Notes under the pieces: generated by a model
Seen by the model: the letters and a program-made list of their open reading frames with translations, nothing else
What the model was told of the DNA's origin: nothing
The model's database searches: none
Source: Pararhodobacter sp.
GTDB lineage: Bacteria; Pseudomonadota; Alphaproteobacteria; Rhodobacterales; Rhodobacteraceae
DNA: 64,000 nucleotides
Direction of reading: 5' to 3'
Assembly: GCA_020832545.1 (NCBI GenBank)
Contig: JAFIEK010000003.1
Span: forward strand, 1-64,000
Shown here: positions 7,356 through 16,175 of the stretch, piece after piece
Layout of the letters: each line of letters starts with the position of its first letter
Numbering within the stretch: position 1 is the stretch's first letter
Made by a program: the position numbers and the translations under genes

Positions 7356-8459
7356 ATGAACAGCTGGTACACGATCCGCGCCCGGGCCTCCGGGGCGGAA
7401 GTGCTGATCTATGACGAAATCGGGGCTTACGGCGTCAGCGCCAAGGGGTTTCTGGCCGAACTGGGCGCGCTGCCCGAGGGCGCACCGATTGATCTACGGC
7501 TCAACAGCCCCGGCGGCTCGGTCTTTGATGCCGTGGCGATTTATAATGCGCTGACCCGACATGCAGGGACCGTCACAGTCTGGATCGATGGCATTGCCGC
7601 CTCGGCCGCCAGTTACATCGCCATGGCAGGCGATGAGATCATCATGCCTGAAAACGCCTTCCTGATGATCCATGATCCCTCGGGCATTGTCATGGGCACG
7701 GCGGCCGACATGCGCGACATGGCCGGCGCGCTCGACAAGATGGCCGCCAGCATGACGCGCGGTTATGCGGCCAAATCCGGCAAGCCCGAGGGAGAGATTG
7801 CGGCCCTGATGGCGGCAGAGACCTGGTTTGATGCCAAAGACGCGCTGGACCTAGGGCTGGCCACGCGCATGTCCGAGCCGGTGCGCATTGCTGCGAGCTT
7901 CGACATTGGCCGGTTTCGCAATGCGCCGCCCGAACTGGTCGAGGCGGTCGCGGAAACCGTTGCCGCCTCCAACGGTTTTGAGGGTGACCCCGATCAGACG
8001 GGAGAGGCATGTCCAACAGCAGAAGCCGAGAGTGATGTTGAAAAGGACAACACCACTTCAGGCGACACTACCCCGCCAGTGCAGGATGCATCACCACCAA
8101 TTGGACAAAGCGAGGGTGTTGCAGACGCCAACACCCTCCCAGCCACTGCGCCCCCTGACGCGCCCCCCGAGAGCACTGTTGCAGCCGCCAACACTGCGCC
8201 GGACGCCAGCGCCATCCGCGCCGAGGCCATCGCCCATGCGCGCACTGTGATCGACCTCTGCCGTCTTGCGGGCCAGCCTGAGATGGCGGGCCGGTTTCTG
8301 GAAGAGGTTGCCAGCATTGATTCTGTCCGCGCGAAACTGCTCGCCGCAAAGGCCGAGGCCGAGCCGCAGATCACCTCGCACCATCCGCAACCCGGGCCCG
8401 GCCCAAGCGCCCGCCCCTGGGGTGATGTCATCGCCCGCACCTTCAAACTGAAAGGGTAA
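7356..8459 (+). CDS. ClpP-related head maturation protease with C-terminal scaffold-like tail
   Basis: A 367-residue protein starting MNSWYTIRARASGAEVLIYD; the start at 7356 has CAGGAGT 7 nt upstream, and a longer frame upstream overlaps the portal gene and is not needed. The N-terminal 200 residues are a ClpP/S49-like serine protease: oxyanion motif NSPGGSVFDA (50-59), nucleophile in GIAASAAS (S83), and histidine in MIHDP (H106). The C-terminal part (about 215-367) is low-complexity, rich in Thr, Pro, Ala and Glu, and probably acts as internal scaffold, as lambda C/Nu3 does. Its job is to process head proteins during prohead assembly. Confidence 0.93.
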   Translation: MNSWYTIRARASGAEVLIYDEIGAYGVSAKGFLAELGALPEGAPIDLRLNSPGGSVFDAVAIYNALTRHAGTVTVWIDGIAASAASYIAMAGDEIIMPENAFLMIHDPSGIVMGTAADMRDMAGALDKMAASMTRGYAAKSGKPEGEIAALMAAETWFDAKDALDLGLATRMSEPVRIAASFDIGRFRNAPPELVEAVAETVAASNGFEGDPDQTGEACPTAEAESDVEKDNTTSGDTTPPVQDASPPIGQSEGVADANTLPATAPPDAPPESTVAAANTAPDASAIRAEAIAHARTVIDLCRLAGQPEMAGRFLEEVASIDSVRAKLLAAKAEAEPQITSHHPQPGPGPSARPWGDVIARTFKLKG

Positions 8460-8465
8460 TTCCCC

Positions 8466-8837
8466 ATGACCACGCTTGTGAAAGGCCAATATCCCGGTGG
8501 CTTCCTGATCTGGGAAGTCCTGCGGGATTATACCCGCGAAACTGTCACCCTTGCTTCGGGCGCAGGCAAGCTCGCCCCCGGCACGGTGCTGGGCAAGATC
8601 ACTTCGGGCGGCAAATACACGGTGCTGACCCCCGGTGCATCGAACGGCAGCCAGAACGCCGCCGGGATCCTCTGGGGTCAGGCCGATGCCACGGATGCAG
8701 ACGCGCCTGCTGTCGTGCTGGTCCGCGGCCCTGCCATCGTCAACCGCCATGAGATCATCTGGCCGGACGGTATTACCGAGGGCCAGACCAATACCGCCAT
8801 CGCGGCGCTCACCGGTCTTGGCATCCTCCAACGCTGA
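8466..8837 (+). CDS. Head decoration protein, lambda gpD-like
   Basis: A 123-residue protein with the gpD-type pattern: N-terminal RETVTLASGAGKLAPGTVLG, middle NAAGILWGQADATDADAPAV, and C-terminal NRHEIIWPDGITEGQTNTAI. Decoration trimers stabilise the expanded capsid. It starts 6 bp after the protease gene and is followed by the capsid gene after 24 bp, in the same order as lambda C-D-E. Confidence 0.92.
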   Translation: MTTLVKGQYPGGFLIWEVLRDYTRETVTLASGAGKLAPGTVLGKITSGGKYTVLTPGASNGSQNAAGILWGQADATDADAPAVVLVRGPAIVNRHEIIWPDGITEGQTNTAIAALTGLGILQR

Positions 8838-8861
8838 CCCTTCAACGGAAAGGACATTCCC

Positions 8862-9875
8862 ATGGCCACCATGGACATCTTTGAAGGCGATGCCTTCTCC
8901 ATCATCGAGCTGACCCGCGCGCTCGAGAACATCCCCTTCAAGCCTGCGATCCTGTCCGGTGCGGGGCTCTTCGGCAGCCGTGGCGTGCGCACGCGGACGG
9001 TCATGATCGAAAGCCGCGACGGCACGCTGCAGCTTATTCCGTTCTCCGAACGCGGCTCGGCCTATGAGAGCCAGATCCCCGAGCGCCGCGACATGCGCGC
9101 CTTTGTCGTGCGCCAGTTCAAGAAGCAGGATGTGCTTTGGGCCTCCGAGATCCAGGGCATCCGCGATTTCGGATCGGAAACCGCCGTCCAGCAGGTCCAG
9201 ACCGAGGTGGCGCGCAAGCTGGGCCGTTTGCGCAACGATGCCGAGGCAACGTTTGAATTCCACCTCTTCAACGGGATCCAGGGCGTGGTGAAGGACCCGC
9301 GCGACGGGGCTACGGTGATCAACTACTACACCGAGTTCAACATCACGCCCGCCGCCGAGGTGGACTTCGATCTCGACAATGCCACCCCAGGCTCGGGCGC
9401 GCTCAGGAAACGCTGCCAGGCGATGATCGAGAGCGTCGAGGACACCCTCGGGGGGCTTGCTGCCGGAGCGGTGCAGCTGCGCGCCGAATGCGGATCGGCC
9501 TTCTTCGCCGATCTGGTGGCGCACAAGGAGGTGCGCGAGACCTATCTCAACACCGCCGCCGCCGCCGATCTGCGGGGGCGCGTGGGCGAGGAAGTCAGCT
9601 TCGGTGGCATCACCTTCCGCCGCTACCGGGGTGGGCTTGGCTTTGGCGTGCCGAGTGACAAGGCCTATTTCTACCCCGAGGGCGTCGAAGGGCTGTTCGA
9701 GATTTACTACGCCCCCGCCGACACCTTCGAGACGGTGAACACTGTGGGTCTGCCGCTCTATGCGCGCATGATCCCGGACCGCGACCGCGACGAATGGGTA
9801 CGCCTCGAGATCGAGAGCAACCCGCTGCCGATCTGCACCCGTCCGCAGGTGCTGCGCAGCGCAAGACGGACGTGA
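8862..9875 (+). CDS. Major capsid protein, lambda gpE family
   Basis: A 337-residue capsid subunit of the lambda E (HK97-fold) family. Typical stretches include FSIIELTRALENIPFKPAIL at the N-terminus, GTLQLIPFSERGSAY (about 51-65), RDMRAFVVRQFKKQD (about 75-89), and the late EIYYAPADTFETVNTVGLPL. Length is usual for the family. The stop codon overlaps the start of the next gene by one base (TGATG), so translation is coupled. Confidence 0.93.
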   Translation: MATMDIFEGDAFSIIELTRALENIPFKPAILSGAGLFGSRGVRTRTVMIESRDGTLQLIPFSERGSAYESQIPERRDMRAFVVRQFKKQDVLWASEIQGIRDFGSETAVQQVQTEVARKLGRLRNDAEATFEFHLFNGIQGVVKDPRDGATVINYYTEFNITPAAEVDFDLDNATPGSGALRKRCQAMIESVEDTLGGLAAGAVQLRAECGSAFFADLVAHKEVRETYLNTAAAADLRGRVGEEVSFGGITFRRYRGGLGFGVPSDKAYFYPEGVEGLFEIYYAPADTFETVNTVGLPLYARMIPDRDRDEWVRLEIESNPLPICTRPQVLRSARRT

Positions 9876-10186
9876 TGAACGCCTTTGCCGCCGCCATTGA
9901 CGGGTTATTCGCCGACGGCAATATCGCCCGCGACGCTGTCTACATTGCCGAGGGCGGCGTCCCTGAACTCGTCCGCGTGGTCACCCGCCGCGCGGACGAG
10001 GTCACTGGCTTCGGTGAGGCCCGGCTCTGGTCGGAAACCACGCGCGTTGACCTGCGTGTGGCCGAGGTGCCAGCACCACGACCCGGCGACCGCGTCGAGA
10101 TCGAGGGTGAGGCGTTCCTGATCCAGGGCGAGCCCGTCCGCGACCGCGAGCGGCTGGTCTGGACAGTCAACCTGCGGCCGGCGTGA
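9875..10186 (+). CDS. Head-tail connector protein (gpFII/gp6-like)
   Basis: A 103-residue protein beginning MNAFAAAIDGLFADGNIARD. The ATG at 9875 overlaps the capsid stop, which is the most economical start; upstream in-frame codons lie inside the capsid gene. The sequence is beta-rich with RPGDRVEIEGEAFLIQGEPV and ends WTVNLRP, the pattern of small beta-barrel head-completion proteins such as lambda FII. The family call is from shape and position rather than clear motif. Confidence 0.75.
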   Translation: MNAFAAAIDGLFADGNIARDAVYIAEGGVPELVRVVTRRADEVTGFGEARLWSETTRVDLRVAEVPAPRPGDRVEIEGEAFLIQGEPVRDRERLVWTVNLRPA

Positions 10187-10199
10187 GAGGTCCGGGGGC

Positions 10200-10829
10200 A
10201 TGAAGCTGAAACTCGACATCACCCCCGATCTGGTCGCAATGATGGTGGCGGAAATTGCGGCGGGCGAACGCGCTGTCTCGACCGCGATCCGCGAGGCCGG
10301 GTCCGGTCTGAAGGAGGCCTGGCGTGGGCAGATCACCGGCGCGGGACTGGGTCAGAGGCTGGCCAACACCATCCGCTCGGAGCAGTTCCCCAAAGGCAGG
10401 CCAAGCCTGAACGCTGCGGCACTGGTCTGGTCGAAGGCTCCGGTGATCGTTGGTGCGCACGATACCGGCCCCCTGATCCGCTCGAAAACCGGGTTCTGGC
10501 TGACGATCCCGACGCCAGCGGCCGGCAAGTCTACGCGTGGCGGCCGGATCACCCCCGGTGAATGGGAACGCCGCAGCGGTCTGCGGCTGCGGTTTGTCTA
10601 TCGCAGGACCGGGCCCAGCCTTCTGGTGGCTGAAGGGCGGTTGAACATCAAGGGCCGCGCCGTGGCGTCGAAGTCGAAAACCGGCCGGGGTGTGACCACG
10701 GTGCCGATCTTCCTGCTCGTGCCGCAGGTCAAGTTGCCGAAGCGGTTGGATCTGGCGCGGGATGCGGAGCGGGCGCATGACAACGTGCCGGGGCTGATAG
10801 TGGCGAACTGGGTGGAAAGCAAGTTGTAA
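10200..10829 (+). CDS. Minor tail component, DUF6441-like
   Basis: A 209-residue protein. The N-terminal part is helical and the C-terminal part carries VPIFLLVPQVKLPKRLDLAR followed by a helix ending VANWVESKL. I recall this 'FLLVPQVKLPKRLD' pattern from the DUF6441 family in Rhodobacterales prophages, where the gene lies between head-completion and tail genes; it may correspond to lambda gpZ or a neck protein. It begins 13 bp after the connector gene. After it, the operon is interrupted by the low-GC accessory gene at 10926. Confidence 0.75.
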   Translation: MKLKLDITPDLVAMMVAEIAAGERAVSTAIREAGSGLKEAWRGQITGAGLGQRLANTIRSEQFPKGRPSLNAAALVWSKAPVIVGAHDTGPLIRSKTGFWLTIPTPAAGKSTRGGRITPGEWERRSGLRLRFVYRRTGPSLLVAEGRLNIKGRAVASKSKTGRGVTTVPIFLLVPQVKLPKRLDLARDAERAHDNVPGLIVANWVESKL

Positions 10830-10854
10830 GCTCCGCGGAATCTTCTTGTTGGCG

Positions 10855-10884
10855 TTGACTCTGTAATCTGTCGCACATCAGTAT
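10855..10884 (+). promoter_or_regulatory. Probable private promoter of the accessory gene
   Basis: TTGACT (10855-10860) and CAGTAT (10879-10884) are separated by 18 nt, in a locally AT-richer gap 42 bp upstream of the next start. A private promoter inside a late operon is the standard arrangement of a moron gene expressed from the prophage. Confidence 0.4.
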
Positions 10885-10925
10885 CGTGCGGAAAGACCAG
10901 AGAAATCAGCGCCCGCGGAGACCCA

Positions 10926-11609
10926 ATGAGCACGAAGATTGGAGTAATCGAAAGTCGTTGGCACGACGCGACAAACGGCATCAAGAAGAATACTACGGTT
11001 AAGCCGCTGTTTGACTTCCTATCCGATCTCCATTTTGGCAATCACCATGCATACGATTACGAAATGGTCGGAACTCAGGGAGCGTTCGTTTCGGCACTAG
11101 AGCGGGTAGCAAGGTCTCGCGCAACAACCATAGCATACTTGGCAATGCACGGAAGCGACGATGGATTGCACCTGCATGGTGGAGATCGAATCTCGAGAAC
11201 GATCCTGAAGAACACCTTGCTGCGAATAACCAGCGAGAATGGCTCCAACTTGACTGGACTATACTTTGGTTCTTGCCTGTTCGGATCGAGGGCACTTGCT
11301 GAATACCTCTTCAAAAATAATGCCTCGGTTACGTGGATTGCCGGCTATCAAGAGAGCGTTGATTTTGTTACTTCGTCCGGCCTCGATTTGCTCTTTTTCA
11401 ATACGCTTATAGCCGTTCGATGCGAATCGCCGACCCTCACTAATCTTCAAAAGATTCAAGAAGTTGCTCGCCGCATCCGTTCTCAAATGCAAGGGCTGTG
11501 TAATTCGCCCCTGGAGAACGGTGACCCACGGACAGGTTTGGGCTTTTCAATATACGTTAACAGGCGCGGGCGGACTCGTGGCGCAAGAGACCTGCTTCGG
11601 GACTACTGA
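10926..11609 (+). CDS. Accessory (moron) protein with caspase/CHAT-like His-Cys pair
   Basis: A 227-residue protein unlike its neighbours: clearly lower GC, its own promoter-like sequence, and position between two tail genes. The N-terminus MSTKIGVIESRWH is followed by a helical region; then TTIAYLAMHGSDDGLHLH carries H75 at the end of a hydrophobic strand, and LTGLYFGSCLFGS carries C117 after a second strand. A strand-HG and strand-(G)SC pair at this spacing is the hallmark of caspase-fold (CHAT/C14-like) cysteine proteases. I recall a family of similar small proteins with a 'HFGSC' motif labelled DUF6642, from memory. It probably acts in the lysogen, perhaps in superinfection defence; function is unproven. 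Confidence 0.7.
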   Translation: MSTKIGVIESRWHDATNGIKKNTTVKPLFDFLSDLHFGNHHAYDYEMVGTQGAFVSALERVARSRATTIAYLAMHGSDDGLHLHGGDRISRTILKNTLLRITSENGSNLTGLYFGSCLFGSRALAEYLFKNNASVTWIAGYQESVDFVTSSGLDLLFFNTLIAVRCESPTLTNLQKIQEVARRIRSQMQGLCNSPLENGDPRTGLGFSIYVNRRGRTRGARDLLRDY

Positions 11610-11639
11610 GCTGCTATACTCGGCATCGGATGAACATTT

Positions 11640-12059
11640 ATGCCCACCCCCCGCGAAACCATCCTCGCCGCGCTGCACGCGCGGCTCTCGGCGCTGCCGG
11701 CCACTGCCCTGCGCGGTGAGGCGCTGCCCGAGCGGGTCCCCGCAGCAGGCCTGCTGATCCTGCGCGATGGCGAGCCGGGAGAGCCCGGCGTGACATTGTC
11801 GCCGCTGCGCTACCACTACCAGCACCGCGCCGAAATCGAGGCGGTCGTGCAAGGTGAGGGTCGCAACACCAGTTTCGATGCGCTCTGCGCCAGCATTGGT
11901 GCCGTGATCTCCGCCGACCGCACGCTGGGCGGGCGCTGCGATTGGGTCGAAGCCGAAGCCCCACGGCCGGTTGATCTGCCCGTCGAGGGAGCCGCCAATC
12001 TGAAGGCAGCAGTCATCCCGATCATCCTGCATTATTCGACGGCCGATCCCCTGGCCTGA
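11640..12059 (+). CDS. Tail terminator/completion-like protein
   Basis: A 139-residue protein beginning MPTPRETILAALHARLSALP, with a beta-rich middle (TLSPLRYHYQHRAEIEAVVQ) and the C-terminal ANLKAAVIPIILHYSTADPLA. This is the layout of gpU-like tail terminators (helix, then a four-strand sheet). In Rhodobacterales genomes the gene is often mislabelled acyl-CoA transferase. It is directly upstream of the tail tube gene, as expected. Confidence 0.75.
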   Translation: MPTPRETILAALHARLSALPATALRGEALPERVPAAGLLILRDGEPGEPGVTLSPLRYHYQHRAEIEAVVQGEGRNTSFDALCASIGAVISADRTLGGRCDWVEAEAPRPVDLPVEGAANLKAAVIPIILHYSTADPLA

Positions 12060-12088
12060 CCCCAACAGACAACCCGAGGAGACACGAC

Positions 12089-13030
12089 ATGGCACGAGCC
12101 CAGGGGGCGCGGGCGCAGATGGCGCTTGCGTTCGAGACCACATATGGCACCCCGCCCACCAGCGGCTACACCCGAATGCCCTTTGCCAGCGCCACGCTGG
12201 GGGCCGAGCAGCCGCTGCTGAACAGCGAGCTTCTGGGCTATGGCCGCGATCCGCTGCCGCCGATCAAGGATGCGGTGACCGCCGATGGCAATGTGGTCGT
12301 GCCCATCGACACGCAGGGTTTCGGCTTCTGGCTGAAGGCGGCGTTCGGGCAACCGGTCACGACCGGCGCTGATGCACCTTACTCGCATGAGTTCCGCTCG
12401 GGGAACTGGACCCTGCCCAGCATGGCCATCGAGACCGGCATGCCGGAGGTGCCGCGGTTTGCGATGTATTCCGGCTGCGTGCTGGATACGCTGAGCTGGC
12501 AAATGCAGCGATCCGGGCTGCTGACCGCGACCGCGAGCCTCGTTGCGCAGGGCGAAACTGCGGCGGCGAGTTCGGCCGCCGGTACACTCGCCGACCTCGC
12601 ACTACAGCGCTTCGGCCAATTCAACGGTGCAATCACCCGTAACGGCCAGCCGCTCGGCAACATCGTCTCGGCCGAGATCACCCATGCCAACAACCTCGAT
12701 AGGGTGGAAACCATCCGCTCGGACGGGCGCATCGACGGGGCCGACCCCTCCATCGCCGCGCTGACGGGCCGGATCGAGGTGCGCTTCGCCGATCAGGTGC
12801 TGGTGAACCAGGCTATCAATGGCGATCCCTGCGAGATGAGTTTCGCCTATACGCTGCCCTCGGGCGAAAGCCTGACGCTGGTGGCGCATGCCGTCTATCT
12901 GCCGCGTCCGCGTATCGAGATCGCCGGACCGCAGGGCGTGCAGGCGACATTCGACTGGCAGGCCGCGCGCGATACCACGCTGGGGCGCATGTGCACCGTC
13001 ACGCTGATCAACGGCATCGAGGAGTACTGA
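12089..13030 (+). CDS. Phage tail tube protein
   Basis: A 313-residue major tail protein. It has the N-terminal FETTYGTPPTSGYTRMPFAS and the repeated beta-strand pattern of tail tube proteins (for example LPSMAIETGMPEVPRFAMYS, and GRIEVRFADQVLVNQAINGD). The family builds the hexameric tube of siphovirus tails. A Shine-Dalgarno GAGGAG lies 9 nt upstream. It is followed 3 bp later by the tail chaperone gene. Confidence 0.88.
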   Translation: MARAQGARAQMALAFETTYGTPPTSGYTRMPFASATLGAEQPLLNSELLGYGRDPLPPIKDAVTADGNVVVPIDTQGFGFWLKAAFGQPVTTGADAPYSHEFRSGNWTLPSMAIETGMPEVPRFAMYSGCVLDTLSWQMQRSGLLTATASLVAQGETAAASSAAGTLADLALQRFGQFNGAITRNGQPLGNIVSAEITHANNLDRVETIRSDGRIDGADPSIAALTGRIEVRFADQVLVNQAINGDPCEMSFAYTLPSGESLTLVAHAVYLPRPRIEIAGPQGVQATFDWQAARDTTLGRMCTVTLINGIEEY

Positions 13031-13033
13031 GCC

Positions 13034-13489
13034 ATGCTGCGCCTGAACCTTGCCCGTGAGCCCTACTGGCTCGATCTTGGCCTCGGCGTGCGCGTCCGGG
13101 TCGAGCCGCTGACCACAGCGCTGATGGTGGCCGCGCGCAGCGACCCGGAGGTGCGTGGTCTGTCCGAAGATACTGGCGACGACGAGATCGCCGTCATATT
13201 CGGCAAGGTGCTGGCTGAACGCGCCATCCTCGATTGGGAGGGCGTGGGCGACGCGGACGGCAATCCGACGCCGGTAACACCAGAAGGCATCGCGGCCCTT
13301 CTCGACATCTGGCCGATCTTCGAGAAATTCCAGATGGGCTATGTCGCGAAGGGTCTGGAGCTTGAGCAGGAAAAAAACGGCTCTGCGCCCTTGCCGAGTG
13401 GGTCTACGGCGGGGGCGAAGGCTATTGCGCGGCCTGCAAGCCCTCCGAGGGCCGCGGCGGCCGCTGCGAAGCCTGCCCGCAAGTCCTGA
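13034..13489 (+). CDS. Tail assembly chaperone, unshifted (G-like) product
   Basis: The zero-frame product is 151 residues. Residues 1-115 are a compact helical domain (MLRLNLAREPYWLDLGLGVR to the slip site); after the slip site the zero frame becomes a low-complexity Ala/Pro/Arg/Lys tail. At 13372-13378 the sequence is A AAA AAC in the reading frame, the classical bacterial -1 slippery heptamer. Shifting there joins the helical domain to a second open frame up to 13725. This reproduces lambda G and GT, where both proteins wrap the tape measure before tube assembly. The gene lies between tube and tape measure, as in lambda. Confidence 0.88.
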   Translation: MLRLNLAREPYWLDLGLGVRVRVEPLTTALMVAARSDPEVRGLSEDTGDDEIAVIFGKVLAERAILDWEGVGDADGNPTPVTPEGIAALLDIWPIFEKFQMGYVAKGLELEQEKNGSAPLPSGSTAGAKAIARPASPPRAAAAAAKPARKS

Positions 13490-13725
13490 ACGCCCCGCAA
13501 ACGTATGAGGGCTGGCAGGTCTGGGATCTGGCCGGTCGACTGGGTGGACAGATTCGGGCGGTGCCCGGCGTCGTGCTGGGCTGGGACATGACCGCCGCCT
13601 TGGCGATGGCTGGCAGCTTGGGCGTGGACGCCCGCGCCGCTGCCGAGTTCCTGCCGGTCATCGAGGCGGTGATGGCGCGGCATCTCAATCAGCAGATGGA
13701 TGGCAGCAGGGAGGCTGACCGATGA
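13378..13725 (+). CDS. Frameshift extension of the tail chaperone (T-like part of GT)
   Basis: This frame has no convincing start of its own and is open from the slip site to TGA 13723-13725. It adds 115 residues to the 115 upstream ones, giving a fusion of about 230 residues. It reads RLCALAEWVYGGGEGYCAAC and continues with a second pair CEAC, so a CxxC...CxxC metal-binding knuckle is likely, then a conserved-looking segment TYEGWQVWDLAGRLGGQIRA and a helical end. In lambda the T part binds the tail tube subunit. Its stop overlaps the tape measure start (ATGA). Confidence 0.85.
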   Translation, partial: RLCALAEWVYGGGEGYCAACKPSEGRGGRCEACPQVLNAPQTYEGWQVWDLAGRLGGQIRAVPGVVLGWDMTAALAMAGSLGVDARAAAEFLPVIEAVMARHLNQQMDGSREADR

Positions 13726-16175
13726 CGGAAAAACGCGTCAGCGTACGCCTCTCGGCCACCGGTGGCCGGCAGGTGAAGGCGGAGCTTGAGGGCGTCGGCG
13801 AGGCCGGTGCCCGCGGCTTTGGGCGTCTGTCGCGAGAGATGGAAGGCGCCAACGCCAGGCTGGCTGCCTTTGCACGCCGGGCCCGCGTGGCGATGGCAGC
13901 AGCGGCGGCGGCGCTTGCGGCGGCGGCCACGACGATGATCCGCTCGGGCCTGCAGGTGATCGACAGTCAGGCAAAACTGGCCGCCTCGCTCGACACCACG
14001 GTCGAGAGCATCCAGGTGCTGGAGCGCGCGGGCGATCTGGCGGGTGTCTCCATGGGTCAGGTCGAACAGGCCGCGATGCAACTGACCCGGCGTCTGAGCC
14101 AGGCCGCCGCCGGGACCGGTCCTGCGGTAGACGCGCTGACGCGCCTGCGTCTGTCCGCCGCCGAGTTGCAGGCCCTGCCGCTCGACCAGCGCATCGCGCT
14201 CATTCAGGACCGGCTGGCGGAGTTCGTGCCCGAGGCCCAGCGGGCGGCGGTGGCCTCGCAGCTCTTCGGCGACCGGGCGGCACTGGTGTTCACCCGGATT
14301 GACACCGCCACGCTGCGTAAGGCCACGCAGGATGTGCGGGATTTCGGGGTGGTGGTCTCCGATCAGGACGCAGCGCAGATCGAGCGGACCAATGACGCGA
14401 TCTCGCGGCTGGGGCTGATCTGGCGGGGGCTCTCGAACCAGCTGGCCGTGGCCGCAGCCCCGGCGCTGGAAGCCGTGGCCAATGCCATGGCCGCGGTGGC
14501 GCGCACCACTGGCCCGCTGGGCATCGCCATTCGCACGCTCTTTGAGAACCTTGGGCGTCTGACCGCTTACGCCACCGGGATCGCAGCCCTCATGGCTGGG
14601 CGATTCGTCGCGGCCAAGATCGCAGCCGCGGCCTCGGTGAGCGGGCTGGCCATGGCGCTGGTCATCCTGCGCGGGGCCTTGCTGCGTTTGCCCTTCATCG
14701 GCCTGATCGTTGCGGCGGGGGAACTGATCCACTGGTTCGGACGGCTGGTGCGCGGCGCGGGCGGTTTCGGTAATGCGCTTTCGCTTCTCGGCGATCTCGC
14801 CCGCGAGGTCTGGGAGCGCATGCAACTCGGCGCGGTCGCCATGGGGCTGGCGATCATGGCCAGCTGGGCCGAGATCAAGGCCGCTATCGCCGATGCCTTG
14901 CAGACTTCGCTGGAAGCGGTGGTGGGGTTCGGAAACGCGGCACTGAACACCTTTCAAGGGGCGTTTGAAGCGATCAAGGTGCTTTGGGGCGCGCTGCCCA
15001 GTGCGATTGGCGATTTCGCGTTCCAAGCAGCAAATGCGTTGATCTCCGGCGTCGAGGCGATGCTGAATGGCGTCGGGCAACGCATCAACGGGTTTCTCGA
15101 GGGGATAAATGCGGGTCTAGAGGCGCTGGGCATCGAGCGGCGCATCTCGCTGATCGGCAATCTGGAGCTCGGTCGGATCGACAATCCCTTTGCAGGCGCT
15201 GCCGCGGATGCGGGAACGCAGGCCCGGGCGGCGTTTCAGGCGGCGTTCACTGCCGAACCCATCACGATGCCCGACTTCGGGCTGGGCGCTTATGCCGAAG
15301 AGGCGCGTGGCCAGGCCGAGGCCCTGCGGGCCACCATGGCAGGTGTCGTCGAGGCGGCAACTGCACCGCTGGAATCTGTCGCCGCCCTGCGCGAAGCGGT
15401 GGCCGCAAGCGGTGTTGATGCCGAGGCCGCGCTCACGGGTGCGCGCACCGCCACCGAGGGTCTCGAAGATGCGCTCGATGCCACCGGCGAGGCGGCGAAC
15501 CGGGCGGGCGGGGCTGGTCGCGGGGCCGGTCAGGCGCTGCGCGAGGCCGCTGACACTGCCCGCAATGCATGGGAGGCGACCGCCGAGGCAGTCCGTGCAG
15601 CACAGGAGCGCTCGCGCGAAATCGCCCAAGGGCTTGCGCAGGATATCGTCGGGCCGATCAAGGAGGCGCTGAAGTCGGGCGAGTTCACCTGGGAAACCTT
15701 CGCCAGCGCCATTTCGCGGATCGCCCAGAACCTCGCCAACCGGCTGATCGAGCTCGCCTTCAAACCGATCGAGAACGCGATCATGCGTGCCTTCTCGGGC
15801 ATGGGCGGTGGTGGCGGGTTCTTCGCGAGCCTCTTTGGCTTCGCGCGCGGCGGTGTCTTCGCCGGGGGTCAGGAACTGACGGCCTTTGCCCGCGGTGGCG
15901 TCGTGAACCGGCCGACGGTGTTTCCCTTCTCGCGCGGCATCGGGCTGATGGGCGAGGCCGGGCCCGAGGCGATCCTGCCGCTCCGGCGCGGCCGCGACGG
16001 GCGGCTCGGGGTGGAAATGAATGGTGATGGCGCGTCTCAGCCAGCGCAGGACATGTCGACGCGCATCATCAACGTCCTCGACCCGTCCGTGGTCGGCGAC
16101 TACCTCGCCACGCCCTCGGGCGAGCGGGCAATCCTGAACGTCATCCGTCGCAATCGCGGTGCCATCAATGCCTGA
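13722..16175 (+). CDS. Tail tape measure protein
   Basis: An 817-residue protein, long and mostly helical, with Ala-rich coiled regions (for example about 45-75, 550-640) and hydrophobic segments around residues 275-345 that could insert into the host membrane during DNA delivery. The C-terminus has the recurring tape-measure end GGGFFASLFGFARGG, FARGGVVNRPTVFPF and GEAGPEAILPLRRG. It sets tail length and leads DNA ejection. It follows the tail chaperone with an ATGA overlap and precedes the distal tail gene. Confidence 0.93.
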   Translation: MTEKRVSVRLSATGGRQVKAELEGVGEAGARGFGRLSREMEGANARLAAFARRARVAMAAAAAALAAAATTMIRSGLQVIDSQAKLAASLDTTVESIQVLERAGDLAGVSMGQVEQAAMQLTRRLSQAAAGTGPAVDALTRLRLSAAELQALPLDQRIALIQDRLAEFVPEAQRAAVASQLFGDRAALVFTRIDTATLRKATQDVRDFGVVVSDQDAAQIERTNDAISRLGLIWRGLSNQLAVAAAPALEAVANAMAAVARTTGPLGIAIRTLFENLGRLTAYATGIAALMAGRFVAAKIAAAASVSGLAMALVILRGALLRLPFIGLIVAAGELIHWFGRLVRGAGGFGNALSLLGDLAREVWERMQLGAVAMGLAIMASWAEIKAAIADALQTSLEAVVGFGNAALNTFQGAFEAIKVLWGALPSAIGDFAFQAANALISGVEAMLNGVGQRINGFLEGINAGLEALGIERRISLIGNLELGRIDNPFAGAAADAGTQARAAFQAAFTAEPITMPDFGLGAYAEEARGQAEALRATMAGVVEAATAPLESVAALREAVAASGVDAEAALTGARTATEGLEDALDATGEAANRAGGAGRGAGQALREAADTARNAWEATAEAVRAAQERSREIAQGLAQDIVGPIKEALKSGEFTWETFASAISRIAQNLANRLIELAFKPIENAIMRAFSGMGGGGGFFASLFGFARGGVFAGGQELTAFARGGVVNRPTVFPFSRGIGLMGEAGPEAILPLRRGRDGRLGVEMNGDGASQPAQDMSTRIINVLDPSVVGDYLATPSGERAILNVIRRNRGAINA

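Noticed and set aside
8091-9524. 477-aa minus-strand open frame over decoration and capsid genes
   Set aside because: Composition is that of a shadow frame; plus-strand genes are well supported.
13689-15080. 463-aa minus-strand open frame antisense to the tape measure gene
   Set aside because: Arg/Gly/His-rich shadow with no domain; the tape measure protein is clear.
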